Assembly: GCF_006838285.1 (NCBI RefSeq)
Contig: NZ_CP038228.1
Span: forward strand, 3,720,001 to 3,784,000
DNA length: 64,000 nt
Reading direction: 5' to 3'
DNA from: Xanthomonas translucens pv. cerealis
GTDB lineage: Bacteria; Pseudomonadota; Gammaproteobacteria; Xanthomonadales; Xanthomonadaceae
Under the pieces are notes generated by a model. That model was given only the letters and a program-made list of their open reading frames with translations, did no database searches and had not been told where the DNA came from. Below, in pieces: positions 9,853 through 21,633 of the stretch (its first letter is position 1; the number at the start of each line of letters is the position of its first letter). The position numbers and the translations under genes are program-made.

Positions 9853-10518
9853 ATGCCCACCCTGCTGATCGCCGACGACCATCCCCTGTTCCGCGAGGCG
9901 CTGCGCGGGGCGGTGCAGCGGGTGATGCCGGGGGTGCAACTGTACGAGGCCGACAGCGTCGAGGCGTTGTACGCGCTGGCCGACCATCACGCCGATGCCG
10001 ACCTGTTGCTGATGGATCTCAACATGCCCGGCGCGCAGGGCTTCAGCGCGCTGGTGCACATGCGCGCGCTGCATCCGCAGCTACCGGTGGTGGTGGTGTC
10101 CGCGCGCGAGGAACCGACGGTGATGCGCCGCGCACTGGACCATGGCGCGTTCGGCTTCATTCCCAAGTCGGCCGACTCGGACACCATCGGCCTGGCCCTG
10201 AGCACGGTGCTGGACGGCGAGCGTTGGGCGCCGCCGGAGGCGCACACCGTGCCGCCCACCGACCGCGCCGAACGCGAGGTCGGCCAGCGCCTGCGCGAAC
10301 TGACCCCGCAGCAGTTCCGCGTGCTGCAGATGCTCGGCGCCGGCCGCCTCAACAAGCAGATCGCCTACGACCTGGGCGTGTCCGAAGCCACCATCAAGGC
10401 GCATGTCACCGCGATCCTGCGCAAGCTGGGCGTCACCAACCGCACCCAGGCGGTGCTGATGGCCGGCAAGCTGGCCATCGACAACGACGCCATCGTGTTG
10501 CCGCTGGAAGAGGATTGA
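9853..10518 (+). CDS. crbR: CrbR-like NarL/FixJ-family response regulator
   Basis: 221 residues: receiver domain (acidic pair Asp8-Asp9, phospho-acceptor Asp55 in LLMDLNMPG, Lys about 105 in FIPKSAD), then a LuxR-type helix-turn-helix (about 150-210) with LTPQQFRVLQML and NKQIAYDLGVSEATIKAHVTAI. It should bind promoter DNA when phosphorylated. Its place directly after acs, with the hybrid kinase nearby, fits CrbR, the acetate-switch regulator that activates acs in Vibrio and Pseudomonas. The pairing with the downstream kinase is inference, since mntP lies between them. Confidence 0.85.
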   Translation: MPTLLIADDHPLFREALRGAVQRVMPGVQLYEADSVEALYALADHHADADLLLMDLNMPGAQGFSALVHMRALHPQLPVVVVSAREEPTVMRRALDHGAFGFIPKSADSDTIGLALSTVLDGERWAPPEAHTVPPTDRAEREVGQRLRELTPQQFRVLQMLGAGRLNKQIAYDLGVSEATIKAHVTAILRKLGVTNRTQAVLMAGKLAIDNDAIVLPLEED

Positions 10519-10830
10519 GCGCGCCACGTCCTCGCAGATGCGTGCGCCAAGGCTCACCGCGGCATGGCGTGGCTTGGTCTGTGCGCGCAAGGCCGGCGCG
10601 GCTCCACTTGCAGGCTTGCAGGCGGGGCTAACCCGACTGCTGTTCGCGCACCACAGGCCATCGCCTGCATACCCAGCGAGTGCTGATACGCAGCGGATTG
10701 CCATCGGTGCACCGATGCCGCAGCACCTTCGACACGCAGCGCATATAGCTGTTGCTAAGAAGAAAAGCTGCAGGTTCGCGTGCGTTCGAGGCGTATTCGC
10801 CGGCATTCGCCGCTGTTAGACTGCGCGTCC
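10519..10830. other. Gene-free interval between crbR and the mntP leader
   Basis: About 310 bp with no frame that looks coding and no strong hairpin. AT content rises near 10740-10810, where the promoter of the mntP riboswitch transcript probably lies. I cannot fix a -35/-10 pair. Confidence 0.4.
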
Positions 10831-10985
10831 CTTGGGGAGTAGCCTGCTGTCCGGCATGTCCGGACAGCGCCCGCATCAACACACTCGGCCGTTGCGCCGT
10901 GGTGCGGGCAGCCATCTCGGTTGGCGAGACCAGCGGCGAGCTTGCGTGGCGAAAGCCGGGCACGCGCGCTCGTCGTTCGTCTCCT
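10831..10985 (+). promoter_or_regulatory. yybP-ykoY (manganese) riboswitch of mntP
   Basis: The leader begins with CTTGGGGAGTAGCC (10831-10844), the hallmark of the yybP-ykoY class that senses Mn2+. Next come a strong hairpin, CTGTCCGG/CCGGACAG, and a longer CCCGCA...TGCGGG-closed arm. GGCGAGACC follows before the coding start. The class is known to control mntP in enterobacteria, and the gene downstream here is mntP. No clear Shine-Dalgarno is visible before the ATG, which fits translational control, but the switching mechanism is inferred. Confidence 0.85.
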
Positions 10986-11007
10986 GCCCCGGCGCGGCCC
11001 TCCCCAC

Positions 11008-11583
11008 ATGTCGTTTCTTTCGATTCTGTTGCTCGGTATCGCCATGTCCACCGATGCCTTCGCCGCGGCGGTCGGCAAGGGCGCGGCCATGCGCAAGCCG
11101 CTATGGCACGACGCGTTGCGCGCCGGCCTGATCTTCGGTTGCATCGAGGCGCTGACCCCCGTGCTGGGCTGGCTGCTGGGCCAGGTCGCGGCCAGGTACG
11201 TGGTCGCGTTCGACCACTGGATCGCGTTCGGCCTGCTCGGCACGCTCGGCGTGCACATGATCGTCGCCGGGCTCAAGCCAGAAGCACCGGAGGACGCCGC
11301 AGCGGCGCCCAAGCGCCACGGCTTCTGGAACCTGGCCGCGACCGGCCTGGCCACCAGCATCGATGCGATGGCGGTCGGCGTCGGCCTGGCCTTCCTCAAT
11401 GTGAACATCGCCGAGGTCGCGCTGGTCATCGGCCTGTGCACGCTGACCATGGTGACCCTGGGCATCATGCTCGGCCGCGTGCTCGGCACCCTGGCCGGCA
11501 AGCGCGCGGAGATCGTCGGCGGCGCGCTGCTGATCGCGATCGGCAGCACCATTTTGTACGAGCACCTGCACGGCGCGGGCTGA
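11008..11583 (+). CDS. mntP: Manganese efflux pump MntP
   Basis: 191-residue, six-helix inner-membrane protein made of two homologous halves. Each half has the family acidic motif: [15 protein letters not shown] at the N-terminus and [16 protein letters not shown] near residue 115. The aspartates in these motifs are needed for Mn2+ export in E. coli MntP (YebN). The length matches the family. A manganese riboswitch occupies the leader, so it should be expressed when cytosolic Mn2+ rises. It sits between the two halves of the CrbR/CrbS-like module without an obvious functional link. Confidence 0.93.
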   Translation: MSFLSILLLGIAMSTDAFAAAVGKGAAMRKPLWHDALRAGLIFGCIEALTPVLGWLLGQVAARYVVAFDHWIAFGLLGTLGVHMIVAGLKPEAPEDAAAAPKRHGFWNLAATGLATSIDAMAVGVGLAFLNVNIAEVALVIGLCTLTMVTLGIMLGRVLGTLAGKRAEIVGGALLIAIGSTILYEHLHGAG

Positions 11584-11744
11584 TCCGCACACGCTGCGCC
11601 GCTGCCGGCTCGGCCCCGCGGCGGTGGCTTGGCGGTGAATTCCAGGTAGGTGGAGAAGAGGCACTTGTCGCCGCTGCGCGCCGGCAGCGCGGCGTGCAGG
11701 TACATTGCCGATACGCCACTGTCTGCGCAGTGGCCCGCAGCGCG

Positions 11745-14700
11745 CTAATCGCCCTTGATCGGATCGTGGTACGCGGTGAGGAAGGCGCGCAGCGAGGCTG
11801 GCTTGACCGGCTTGGTCAGCAGCCGGTAACCGCGTTCGCGCGCCAGCAGTTTCAGTTCGTCGCGCCCATCGGCGGTGAGCAGCGCGCCGGCGACCGGGCC
11901 GACCATCGCCTCGCGCAGCGCGTCCAGCGTATCCAGTCCGTCCAGGCGGTCGTGCAGGTGGTAGTCGACCAGCATCACATTGGGCGCGCGCGCCGCCAGC
12001 GGCAGCGCTTCGTCCACGGTGCTGGCGCAGATCACCTCCACCTGCCAGCGCCCCAGCAGCGCGCGCATGCCGTCGAGGATTTCCTGGTCGTTGTCCACGC
12101 ACAGCACGCGTAACCCGGCCAGCGAGTCGCTGGCGGCGACGCTGCGCTGCTGGCGCTGCTGCTTCTGCGGCACCGGCGCCACCCGCGGCACGGCGATGGC
12201 GAACATGCTGCCGTGGCCGACCGCGCTGCGCGCATCCAGGTCGTGGCCAAGCAGGCGCGAGATGCGCTGGCAGATCGACAGGCCCAGGCCCAGCCCCTGC
12301 TCGCCCCAGTCGAATGGCTGCTGGTAGCGCTGGAACTCCTCGAAGATCTGCTGCATGTGATGCTTGGGGATGCCCGGGCCGGTGTCCCACACCTGCAGCT
12401 CCAGCGCCGCTCTACGGCCGCGCATGCCCAGCACGATGCGGCCCTGGCGGGTGTAGCGCAGCGCATTGGCGAGGAAGTTCTGCAGCACGCGGCGCAGCAG
12501 GCGGCGGTCGCTGCGCACCCAGATCGGCCGCGCGTACACGTGCATGCGCAGGCCGCGGCCGGCGGCGACCGGGGTGTACTGTGCGGCCAGTTCGCGCAGC
12601 AGCACGCTGGCATCGAAGTCCTCGATGGTCGGGAGCATTCCGCCGGCGTCCAGCCGCGACACGTCGAGCAGGCCGTCGAGCAGCTCCTCGGCCGCGCGCA
12701 GCGAGGCGTCCACGCGCTCGGCCAGGTGCCGCTGCTCCTCGTTCTGGTGCGCTTCGCGCAACGCGGAGGCGAACAGCCGCGCCGCGTTGAGCGGCTGCAG
12801 CACGTCGTGGCTGATCGCGGCCAGGAAGCGGGTCTTGGACTGTTGCGCCAGTTCGGCCTCGCGCGAGCGCTCGGCCACGCGTTGCTCCAGCGTCTCGTTG
12901 GCTTCCAGCAGCGCCTGCTCGGCGCGCTTGTAGTCGGTGATGTCGTTGTAGCTGGTCACGTAGCCGCCGCCGGGCAGCGGCTGGCCACGCATCTCGATCA
13001 CCTTGCCGTCGCTGCGGGTGCGCTCGAACACATGCGAGGTGCCGGCGCGCAGATGCGCGATGCGGCGGCTTATCTGGTCCTCGGTCCGGCCCTCGCCCAG
13101 TTCGCCGCGCTCGGCGTTGTAGCGGATCAGGTCGGCGACCGGGCGGCCGACGTAGAGCATGCCGTCGGGATAGCCGAACATCTGCTGGTAGCGCCGGTTC
13201 CACGCGGTCAGACGCATCGCCGGGTCGACCACGCTGACCCCGGCGCTGATGTTCTCCAGCGTGGTGGACAGGATTTCGCGGTTGAAGCGCAGCTCCTGCC
13301 CGGCCTCGTCGAGCACCGCCACCACTTCGCCCAGGTCCATGCCCGAGCCGCGCAGCAGGCTGGTCAGCACCAACCGCGCCGAGGCCGCGCCGATCGAGGC
13401 GGCGAGCAGGCGTTCGGTGAACTGCACCCAGACCCGGTCCGCCACCGCGCTGCGCTGCGGCTCGCGGCCGAGCAGTTGCGCCTGTTCGGCGAAGGCGCGG
13501 CGCGCGTGGCGTTCGCCGACCATGCGTTCGGCCAGGGCCTGCAGGTCGATCACGTGCACGTGCCCGAGCCAGTCGCCGGCCACCGCCGGCCGCTGCGAAT
13601 ACGGCTCCAGGAACGGCGCGGCGCGCAGCCGCTCGTCCAGGCCCGGACGCCAGCGCGCCGACACCAGCATCATCGTGCCGACATTGACCAGCAGCGACCA
13701 GAACGTGCCGTGCGCCATCGGGTCCCAACCGCTCATCCCGAACAGCTGCTGCGGTTGCAGCCAGGAGACGCCGAATGGCCCGTCGTGCAGCCATCCCGGC
13801 GCCAGCCAGCCGGCCTGGGTCAGCGCCGGCAGCAGCAAGGTGTAGATCCAGGTGCCGAAGCCCAGCGCCATGCCGGTCTCCACGCCCTTGCGGCTGGCGC
13901 CGCGCCAGTACAGCCCGCCGATCACGCCCGGCGCGAACTGCGCCACAGCGGCGAAGGCCATCAGCCCGTAGGAGGCCAGCGAGCTGTCGTCGCTGCTGCT
14001 GCGGTAGTAGCCGTAGGCGATCAGCGCCAGCAGCAGGATCGCCAGGCGGCGGATCCACAACACCCGCGAGGCGACGTCGGCGCCGGCCGCCTGGTGCCCG
14101 CGCCGGCGCAACAACACCGGCATCACCAGATCGTTGCTGATCATCGTCGCCAGCGCGATGCTGGAAACGATGACCATGCCGGTGGCGGCGGAGAACCCGC
14201 CCACGTAGGCGACCAGTGCCAGCGCGGTGCGGCCCTCGGCCAGCGGCAGCGCCAGCACGATGCTGTCGTGGGCCACCTCGCCGGACTGGCCGAACAGCGC
14301 AATGCCGGCCGCGGCGATCGGCACCACCATCGCCGAGATCACCACCAGATACAGCCCGAACAGCCAGCGCGCCTTGCGGATGTCGCCGATGTCGCTGCAC
14401 TCCACCACCGCCACGTGGAACTGCCGCGGCAGGCACACGATGGCCAGGAAGCTGAGCAGGGTCTGCGAGATGAAACCGACTGGCGGCGTGTTCTGGAACA
14501 GGGTGCGCGCCGACTGCAGCACCTGGCCGTCGCGCCCGCTCAGCCACAGGTAGGCGAACACGCCGACCGCGACCACCGCCAGCAGCTTGACCACCGATTC
14601 CAGCGCGATCGCCAGCATCATGCCGTGGTGGTGTTCGGTGGCATCCACCTGGCGGGTGCCGAACAGGGTCGCGAACAGCGCCATCAGCAGCGCCACGTAC

Positions 14701-15185
14701 AGCGCCGGATCGGCGTAGAACGGCGCCCCGGCGCTGGACTGGCCGCTGAGCACCTGCAGGCTCATCGCCACCGCCTTGTACTGCAGCGCCAGGTACGGCA
14801 CCACGCCGACCAGCGCGATCACCGCCACCAGTGCCGCCAGGCGCCGCGAACGGCCGTAGCGCGAGGAGATGAAATCGGCGATGGACACCGTGTTCTCGCT
14901 GCGCGCGATCAGCGCCAGCCGCTCGATGATGCGCCAGCCGAACAGCAGCAGCAGCAACGGCCCCAGGTAGATCGGCAGGTAGCCGGCGCCATTGCGCACC
15001 GCGCTGCCGACCGCGCCGTAGAACGTCCACGACGAGCAGTACACCGCCAGCGCCAGGCTGTACACCGCCGGGCGCAGCCACGGCCGCTGCGGATACAGCG
15101 GCCGCCGATCGCCCCACCACGCCACCGCGAACAGCAGCGCCGCGTAGCCGACCGACACCAACAGCAGGATCCAGCTGGAAACCAA
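11745..15185 (-). CDS. crbS: CrbS-like hybrid histidine kinase with SLC5 transporter domain
   Basis: 1146 residues. The N-terminal ~490 form a 12-13-helix Na+/solute symporter (SLC5-type) module. A linker of STAC type comes next, then a PAS domain (about 630-750, with NRRYQQMFGYPDG). A HisKA domain carries His793 in ISHDVLQPLNAAR, and a HATPase has NALRYT and DTGPGIP. A C-terminal receiver carries Asp1074 in LVDYHLHD. This order is that of CrbS, whose transporter part tunes the kinase that drives CrbR and acs. The start is a TTG at 15185, with GGGGAC as the likely Shine-Dalgarno. The receptor-type fusion suggests sensing of a transported carboxylate. The ligand is not shown by sequence. Confidence 0.88.
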   Translation of the reverse strand: MVSSWILLLVSVGYAALLFAVAWWGDRRPLYPQRPWLRPAVYSLALAVYCSSWTFYGAVGSAVRNGAGYLPIYLGPLLLLLFGWRIIERLALIARSENTVSIADFISSRYGRSRRLAALVAVIALVGVVPYLALQYKAVAMSLQVLSGQSSAGAPFYADPALYVALLMALFATLFGTRQVDATEHHHGMMLAIALESVVKLLAVVAVGVFAYLWLSGRDGQVLQSARTLFQNTPPVGFISQTLLSFLAIVCLPRQFHVAVVECSDIGDIRKARWLFGLYLVVISAMVVPIAAAGIALFGQSGEVAHDSIVLALPLAEGRTALALVAYVGGFSAATGMVIVSSIALATMISNDLVMPVLLRRRGHQAAGADVASRVLWIRRLAILLLALIAYGYYRSSSDDSSLASYGLMAFAAVAQFAPGVIGGLYWRGASRKGVETGMALGFGTWIYTLLLPALTQAGWLAPGWLHDGPFGVSWLQPQQLFGMSGWDPMAHGTFWSLLVNVGTMMLVSARWRPGLDERLRAAPFLEPYSQRPAVAGDWLGHVHVIDLQALAERMVGERHARRAFAEQAQLLGREPQRSAVADRVWVQFTERLLAASIGAASARLVLTSLLRGSGMDLGEVVAVLDEAGQELRFNREILSTTLENISAGVSVVDPAMRLTAWNRRYQQMFGYPDGMLYVGRPVADLIRYNAERGELGEGRTEDQISRRIAHLRAGTSHVFERTRSDGKVIEMRGQPLPGGGYVTSYNDITDYKRAEQALLEANETLEQRVAERSREAELAQQSKTRFLAAISHDVLQPLNAARLFASALREAHQNEEQRHLAERVDASLRAAEELLDGLLDVSRLDAGGMLPTIEDFDASVLLRELAAQYTPVAAGRGLRMHVYARPIWVRSDRRLLRRVLQNFLANALRYTRQGRIVLGMRGRRAALELQVWDTGPGIPKHHMQQIFEEFQRYQQPFDWGEQGLGLGLSICQRISRLLGHDLDARSAVGHGSMFAIAVPRVAPVPQKQQRQQRSVAASDSLAGLRVLCVDNDQEILDGMRALLGRWQVEVICASTVDEALPLAARAPNVMLVDYHLHDRLDGLDTLDALREAMVGPVAGALLTADGRDELKLLARERGYRLLTKPVKPASLRAFLTAYHDPIKGD

Positions 15186-15877
15186 GAGCGACGTCCCCGG
15201 TGCGTTCGCTGCAGTCTAACGCGCCGCCCACAGCAAGGCGCCGCGCCGCACCAGGCCAAAGCAGGCCCGCATCGCCCGCGTCTTCGTCGGCACCCGCCAC
15301 GGTGCGGCCGGGTCCATGCGCGCGCCCGGCCGTGCCCACACCAGCAGGAGCGTCGCTGGCTGGTGCAGGCCCACGCACAGCAGCGCCAGTGGCAGCAGCG
15401 CCGCAATGCACCGATCGACCCGATCGGCCAGCGGCATTCGCGCCACCAACCGCACACGCGCGACAAGGCATTGCCGGCAGACCGATCGCAAGAGTGCGGC
15501 GTGGAGGCGCAGCGGATCGTCATGCACGGGCCGGCAGGCAGCGCCCCCCGCGAGCGGGATGCCGGCTGCGGCGATATGCGCCACCTCCGTTCTGCCGTTG
15601 GATACGGGCGCGGCGCTGGAGCGCATGGCGTGGCGCATCGCTGGACGGGCCGATTGCGCCGCTCTAACGCTGGATCCCTTATCCGCTGCAGGCCCGCGCA
15701 AGGCACGGTGCTGCGCGACGGCAGCGACCCGTCGCAATGGACGCGCGCGTTCGCCGCGCCAGCCGCACGCAGCCCGCGTCAGCGCCCGGTTCGTCCGCAA
15801 CGTGGCGCAAGCGGCGCAGCGCATGGCAGGCGACACGCTAAGATTCGCGCACTGAACGTCTCCGCCCGCCCACGTTG
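15186..15877. other. 690-bp interval upstream of crbS with a doubtful small ORF
   Basis: This holds the crbS promoter and the upstream part of the decayed AAA gene. On the minus strand, roughly 15216-15435, a frame encodes ~73 residues with one hydrophobic stretch (IAALLPLALLCVGL) ending 30 bp before crbS. It has no family signature and could be noise in GC-rich DNA. No repeats or strong terminators were seen. Confidence 0.3.
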
Positions 15878-16905
<1,028 letters not shown>

Positions 16906-16951
16906 CTCACCGCGAGCGCAACCATCCGGATTGGGAGTTCCGAACGCCCCG

Positions 16952-19339
16952 TCACGCCTCCGGCAACATCACCTCGACCCGATAACGGCGGCCGCTCTCG
17001 ATATCCGCGATCCGCGCCACGTCCAGCGCCTGCCCGTCCACCCTGACCTGCTGCGCAACACAGCCCGCAGCGCGCTGCATGCGCACCTCGAACACCGCGC
17101 CGCGAAACCGGCGCTGCACCGTCGCCTGCCTCCAGTGCGACGGCAGCTGCGGGCGCACGCACAGCGCCTCGCCCTCGCCCTTCAGCCCGAACAGGCCCTC
17201 GATCAAACAACGGTACAGCCACGCCGCGGTGCCGGTATTGAACAGCTGGCTGGAACGGCCGGCGGTACGCGGCAACTCGCGCCAGGCGCCGCGGTAATAG
17301 TTCGGCACGAACACCGGCAGCTGGCCGCGCTGCAGGTAGTCGGCCAGGTCCGGCCCCGGGATCATCGCGCGCAGCACGCGCCAGGCGCGGTCGGCGTCGC
17401 CGATCGCGTACAACGCATGCAGATAGAACGCGGCGGCGTGGTTGTAGACCGAACCGTTCTCTGCCGAACCCGGATGCTTCTGGGTCAGCCGGCCCACATC
17501 TTCGCGCATCGCGGTATACGGCGGCGCCAGCATCGTCGGCCCGTACGGCGTGTCCAGCTGCGCATCGACCGCCTGCAACAGGCGCGCGCGCCGATCCGCA
17601 TCGGCGGTGCCGGCGAGCAACGCCCAGCTCTGCGGATTGAGGTAGATGCGGCCTTGCGCATCGTCCTTGATGCCGAAACGCACGCCGTCGTCGGTGATGC
17701 CGCGCGCGTACCAGTCGCCGTCCCACAACTCGCGATTGACCGCGGCGTTGACCTCGGCCGCACCGGCGCGGCACGCCGCCGCCTGCGCGTGGCGGCCATG
17801 GCGTTCGCAAAGCGTCGCCCACAGCTGCAGCGCGTAGGCGGTGGCCACCGACAACCAACCGGATACACCGCGGCCGCGATAACCGACCATGTTCATCGGG
17901 TCGCACCAGTCGCCCTGCGCGATATAGCTCAACCCGCGCGCGTCGCGTGCGCCGAGCAGCCAGCGCATCGCCGCATCCAGCCGCGCGGCGACACTGGCGT
18001 CGCGCCCGTCGGCGCCGACCACGCTCTCGTCGAGCAACGCCGCATCGCCGGTCTCGTCCAGATACGCCGACAGAAACACCGGCAACCACACGCAATGGTC
18101 GGTATGCGGCACCTGGTTGATGTATTTCAACTCCGCGCCTTCGATCAGCAGGATGCCGTCCGGCATCGCACCGCTGGCGTCCTGCTGCGACAGCGCATGC
18201 AGCAATGCAGCGCGCGCCGTCTGCGGGCGCAGGAAGCTCATGCCCATGTGGTCCTGCAGGAAATTGCGGGTCTGCGGATCGGTGGTCAGGCGGTTGACGT
18301 CGCCGTGGTAGAACACCTGCCGCGGCAGCCAATGGTTGACCAGGTTGTCCAGGCACGGATCGGGCGTGGCGATGTGCAGGCAGCCTGCCGCCTCGGCCAG
18401 ATAATCGCGGTACGCGGCCGCCGCCTCGGCGAAGCCGGGCGCAGATAGATAGCGCTGCCGCAGCGCCGCGATCTCCGCAGCGTCGCGTGCCGGACCGAAC
18501 AGGAAGCGCAACATGTGCTCCTGCTGCGGCTGCAGCGTCAGGCAGTACTGCAGGGCCGCGGTCGGCGTCTCGTAGCGCGCATCGCTGCCGCCCAGCCGCG
18601 GCTGCAGCACCGCGCTCGGCGCGTGCAGGCCGCCCTCGCCCTCGAACGCCGATTGCCGCGTATCCCAGGCATCGGGCAGCTGCTCGTGCAGCAGGAAGGT
18701 GCAGTCCTTGAAGTCGCGGTTGCGGAAATAGTCTTCGACCTTCTGGTACGGGGTGACGCTGCGGCACACGATGCCGCCCAGGTCGGCGCGGTACTCGCCG
18801 CTCTGGTACATCCACGACATGTAGCCGACCGGGAAATACGCATACAGCGCGATGCGCCGCGCGCGCCCGTCCAGATTGCGCACCTGGCACTGCCACAGCT
18901 CGACCGTGTCCTCGACCGGCAACTGCAGGCGTACCTCCACCTCGATCTCGGCGTAACGCACGCACCAGACGATGTCGCGCTTGCCAACCGAGAAGCGGAA
19001 CGCCTGCGGCGTCGCCCGCACCGGCTCGTATGGCACCGAGTACACAGCGCCGCTGTCCTCGTCCTTGAGATAGAAGAAGCGCCCCGGATGATGCGCGTAG
19101 TACGGCTGCTCCGGCTGCATGAAGGTCCTGGCCTCCAGGTTCGGCGCATGCGCGTACTTGGCCGGCTCCGGCTGCATGAACTGCGCGGTGGCGTAACCGC
19201 GGCAGGTGGCCTGGATCATCATCCGCCGGTTCCACAGGAAGCCGCCGGCATTGGGCAGGGCCGTCGCGCTATGCAGCTCGTAGCGCTCGCCGTCGGCGCT
19301 GGGCGCCAGCAAATCGCGCGTCTCGGGTTCGACGCTCAT
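16952..19339 (-). CDS. GH94 phosphorylase, probably cellobionic acid phosphorylase
   Basis: 795 residues with the GH94 (formerly GH36-like) architecture: N-terminal beta-sandwich domain (to about 270), linker, then an (alpha/alpha)6 catalytic domain including [12 protein letters not shown] (catalytic Asp) and [11 protein letters not shown], plus a C-terminal beta domain. Xanthomonas has a characterised GH94 enzyme that splits cellobionate with phosphate into glucose 1-phosphate and gluconate. The gene here overlaps a GPH symporter by four bases (ATGA) and lies opposite a gluconokinase, which is exactly what that reaction needs. A generic cellobiose phosphorylase is the alternative. The start at 19339 is fixed by the overlap. 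Confidence 0.8.
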   Translation of the reverse strand: MSVEPETRDLLAPSADGERYELHSATALPNAGGFLWNRRMMIQATCRGYATAQFMQPEPAKYAHAPNLEARTFMQPEQPYYAHHPGRFFYLKDEDSGAVYSVPYEPVRATPQAFRFSVGKRDIVWCVRYAEIEVEVRLQLPVEDTVELWQCQVRNLDGRARRIALYAYFPVGYMSWMYQSGEYRADLGGIVCRSVTPYQKVEDYFRNRDFKDCTFLLHEQLPDAWDTRQSAFEGEGGLHAPSAVLQPRLGGSDARYETPTAALQYCLTLQPQQEHMLRFLFGPARDAAEIAALRQRYLSAPGFAEAAAAYRDYLAEAAGCLHIATPDPCLDNLVNHWLPRQVFYHGDVNRLTTDPQTRNFLQDHMGMSFLRPQTARAALLHALSQQDASGAMPDGILLIEGAELKYINQVPHTDHCVWLPVFLSAYLDETGDAALLDESVVGADGRDASVAARLDAAMRWLLGARDARGLSYIAQGDWCDPMNMVGYRGRGVSGWLSVATAYALQLWATLCERHGRHAQAAACRAGAAEVNAAVNRELWDGDWYARGITDDGVRFGIKDDAQGRIYLNPQSWALLAGTADADRRARLLQAVDAQLDTPYGPTMLAPPYTAMREDVGRLTQKHPGSAENGSVYNHAAAFYLHALYAIGDADRAWRVLRAMIPGPDLADYLQRGQLPVFVPNYYRGAWRELPRTAGRSSQLFNTGTAAWLYRCLIEGLFGLKGEGEALCVRPQLPSHWRQATVQRRFRGAVFEVRMQRAAGCVAQQVRVDGQALDVARIADIESGRRYRVEVMLPEA

Positions 19340-20715
19340 GCGCTCGCCTCCTCCGCGGCGCGCTTGCGCGCGGCCAGTTCCTGCTGGATACGCAATAGCG
19401 CCGCATCGTCGAGCGGATAGAAGCGCATCGTCCACGCCGCCAGCAGCGCGATCGCGCCCGGGATCACCGTCAGCAGCAGCACGATCCCCAACTGCGACGC
19501 ATCGCTCTGCGCCTGGTTGGCCACATAGCCCATGCCGGCCAGCATCCACGCGATGCAGGCCGAAGCCAGCGCGCCACCGAGCTTCTGCGAGAACGTCGCC
19601 GCCGAGAACGTCATCGCGGTGGCGCGGCGCCCGGTCTTCCATTCGGTGTAGTCGGCCGTGTCGGCATACATCGAGAACGCCAGCGGCGACTTCGGCCCCA
19701 GCGCCAGGCCGATCAGCAGGTTGATCGCGAACAGCGCCCAGATCGCCTCGCGCGGGATGAAGAACATCGCGCAGCTGAGCCCGCCCACCACCGCCATCAG
19801 CCACATCATCAGCCGGCGCTTGTCGCACAGCCGGGTCAGCAGCGGCGTGGCCGCCGCGCCCACTGCCAGCGCCACCGAATAGCTGCCCAGGAACCAGCCG
19901 GTCAGCTCCGGGCGACCAATGTAGTACTTGAAGTAGTACACGCCGGCACCGGCACGCATGACGATGGTGATCATGATGATCAGCGCCAGCGCGAACAGCA
20001 CCCGCCACGGCGGATTGCGCAGCAGGTCGGCGATGTCCTGCAGCACCGGCGTGGGCGGTTGCGGCAGCGGCTGCACGCGCTCGCGCGTGGTGGCGAACAC
20101 GATCGCGAACAGCGCCGCCGCGGCGATGCCGTAGGCCAGCATGGTCCGTTGCCAGCCCTGCGCATCGTCGCCGTTGCCGAACCAGCGCACCATGTCCAGC
20201 GTGGCGTAGTTGACCAGCGTGGTGCCGGCGAAGGCGGCGATGAAGCGGAAGCTGATCAGCGTGGTGCGCTGCTGGCTGTCGGCGGTGATCACCCCCGACA
20301 GCGCGGAGTACGGGATGCTGACCACCGTGTACATCAGCATCATCAAACCGAAGGTGACGTAAGCCCAGACCAGCCGCCCGCCCTGGCCCAGATCCGGCGT
20401 GGTGTAGGCCAGCACGCCGCTGGCGGCCATCGGCAGCGCCGCGAACAACAGATACGGCCGGAACTTGCCCCAGCGCGAGCGGGTGCGGTCGGCGATCGCC
20501 CCCATCAGCGGATCGGTGACCGCATCGACCACCTTGGTCAGCAGGATCATCGTGCCCACCGCCGCCGCCGGTAGGCCCATGGTGTCGGTGTAGAAAATCA
20601 GCAGGAACGCGGAGATGTTGGCCCAGTAGAAATTGAAACCCATGTCGCCGATGCCATAGCCGACCTTCTCGGTCCAGCGCAGCGGTGCATCGGCACGTTG
20701 CGGCGGTGTGGGCAT
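19336..20715 (-). CDS. GPH-family sugar:cation symporter
   Basis: 459-residue, 12-helix inner-membrane transporter of the glycoside-pentoside-hexuronide family (MelB-like). Family signs are [15 protein letters not shown] at the N-terminus, the acidic [27 protein letters not shown] loop (given in part) and [18 protein letters not shown] in the second half. It probably imports an oligosaccharide or aldobionate with Na+ or H+. The stop overlaps the GH94 phosphorylase start, so transport and phosphorolysis are co-translated. Cellobionate is the inferred substrate. It is divergent from gluconokinase across a 150-bp promoter region. Confidence 0.88.
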   Translation of the reverse strand: MPTPPQRADAPLRWTEKVGYGIGDMGFNFYWANISAFLLIFYTDTMGLPAAAVGTMILLTKVVDAVTDPLMGAIADRTRSRWGKFRPYLLFAALPMAASGVLAYTTPDLGQGGRLVWAYVTFGLMMLMYTVVSIPYSALSGVITADSQQRTTLISFRFIAAFAGTTLVNYATLDMVRWFGNGDDAQGWQRTMLAYGIAAAALFAIVFATTRERVQPLPQPPTPVLQDIADLLRNPPWRVLFALALIIMITIVMRAGAGVYYFKYYIGRPELTGWFLGSYSVALAVGAAATPLLTRLCDKRRLMMWLMAVVGGLSCAMFFIPREAIWALFAINLLIGLALGPKSPLAFSMYADTADYTEWKTGRRATAMTFSAATFSQKLGGALASACIAWMLAGMGYVANQAQSDASQLGIVLLLTVIPGAIALLAAWTMRFYPLDDAALLRIQQELAARKRAAEEASA

Positions 20716-20865
20716 CGGCGATCCTGTCGGGTGGTCATGCGATGATGGAACGGCGCCAGGCAGGTTGCGCTGATCGTGGCGTGCCGACGCTACACCACAC
20801 TGCGCGCATCGCCAACGTCGGCGCGTGCATCATGCCAAAGCCCCAGCAAGGTATAACCGCTCGTG
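20716..20865. promoter_or_regulatory. Divergent promoter region, symporter / gluconokinase
   Basis: 150 bp between the two divergent starts should hold both promoters and any shared operator for the cellobionate cluster. No regulator gene is adjacent, and I see no clear operator palindrome. Confidence 0.4.
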
Positions 20866-21429
20866 ATGGACGCGACATCCCATAATTCCTTGCCGCAGCG
20901 CAGCGAAGCCATCGTCGTGATGGGCATTTCCGGCAGCGGCAAGACCAGCGTCGCGCAGGCCCTGGCCGCGCACTACGGCCTCGCGTTCCTGGATGCGGAC
21001 GACATTCACAGCGCTGAGGCCAAGGCGCAGATGGCGCGTGGCGTGCCGCTCACCGATGCGCAACGCGTGCCCTGGGTAGCGGCGCTGGCACTGCGCCTGC
21101 GCCAGTCGATCGACGCTGGGCGCAGCGTGGTGTTGGCCTTCTCCGGGCTGCGCCGCGCGCACCGGCAGCAGCTGCGCGACAGCGGCGTGCCGATGTGTTT
21201 CGTGTTCCTGCATGGCGCCGCACATGTGATCGCCGAACGCCTGTCGCGGCGCAGCTGCCACTTCATGCCGCCCGGCCTGCTGCAGAGCCAGATCGACACC
21301 ATGGAACTGCCGCTGGACGAGCCGGACGTACGCTCGGTGGACGTGGATGCGCCGTTCGATGCAATGGTGGCGGATGCCATCGCGCAGCTGGATGCCACGC
21401 CTGGCGGTGCGCGCGTCGGCGCTGTTTGA
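20866..21429 (+). CDS. gntK: Gluconokinase
   Basis: 187-residue P-loop kinase: Walker A GISGSGKTS near residue 21, ADDIHSAEAKAQMARGVPLTD (substrate-binding segment, as DADxxHP in relatives), and the C-terminal FMPPGLLQSQIDTMELP typical of GntK. It phosphorylates gluconate to 6-phosphogluconate for the Entner-Doudoroff and pentose phosphate routes. The location next to the GH94 phosphorylase and symporter gives a complete path from cellobionate to glucose 1-phosphate plus 6-phosphogluconate. The ATG at 20866 is preferred over an in-frame GTG one codon earlier. The usual DxxHP reads DDIHS here, a small deviation. Confidence 0.88.
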   Translation: MDATSHNSLPQRSEAIVVMGISGSGKTSVAQALAAHYGLAFLDADDIHSAEAKAQMARGVPLTDAQRVPWVAALALRLRQSIDAGRSVVLAFSGLRRAHRQQLRDSGVPMCFVFLHGAAHVIAERLSRRSCHFMPPGLLQSQIDTMELPLDEPDVRSVDVDAPFDAMVADAIAQLDATPGGARVGAV

Positions 21430-21633
21430 CGCGTCTTTCGCGGCATTTGGGCGATCGCGATCGAGTCGCGCCGTCCGTTACCGCTCAAGCTGCCCCCATA
21501 GGGGATTGTGCTCCAGCTCGGCCATTAGTGTTCGGCGATGAGGCTACGGGCTCGCTTTCCGGTACTGCTTCAGTCCGCCTCTGATCGCGCGAACCTGATC
21601 GTAGACCATATGCCCATCGGCCGGGCGAGCAAC

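Noticed and set aside
11584..11744. Minus-strand peptide MYLHAALPARSGDKCLF downstream of crbS
   Set aside because: Short, overlaps the mntP 3' end in antisense, and no family can be named.
20716..20865. Operator palindrome in the symporter/gluconokinase divergent region
   Set aside because: No symmetrical sequence strong enough to claim. Only the promoter region itself is listed.
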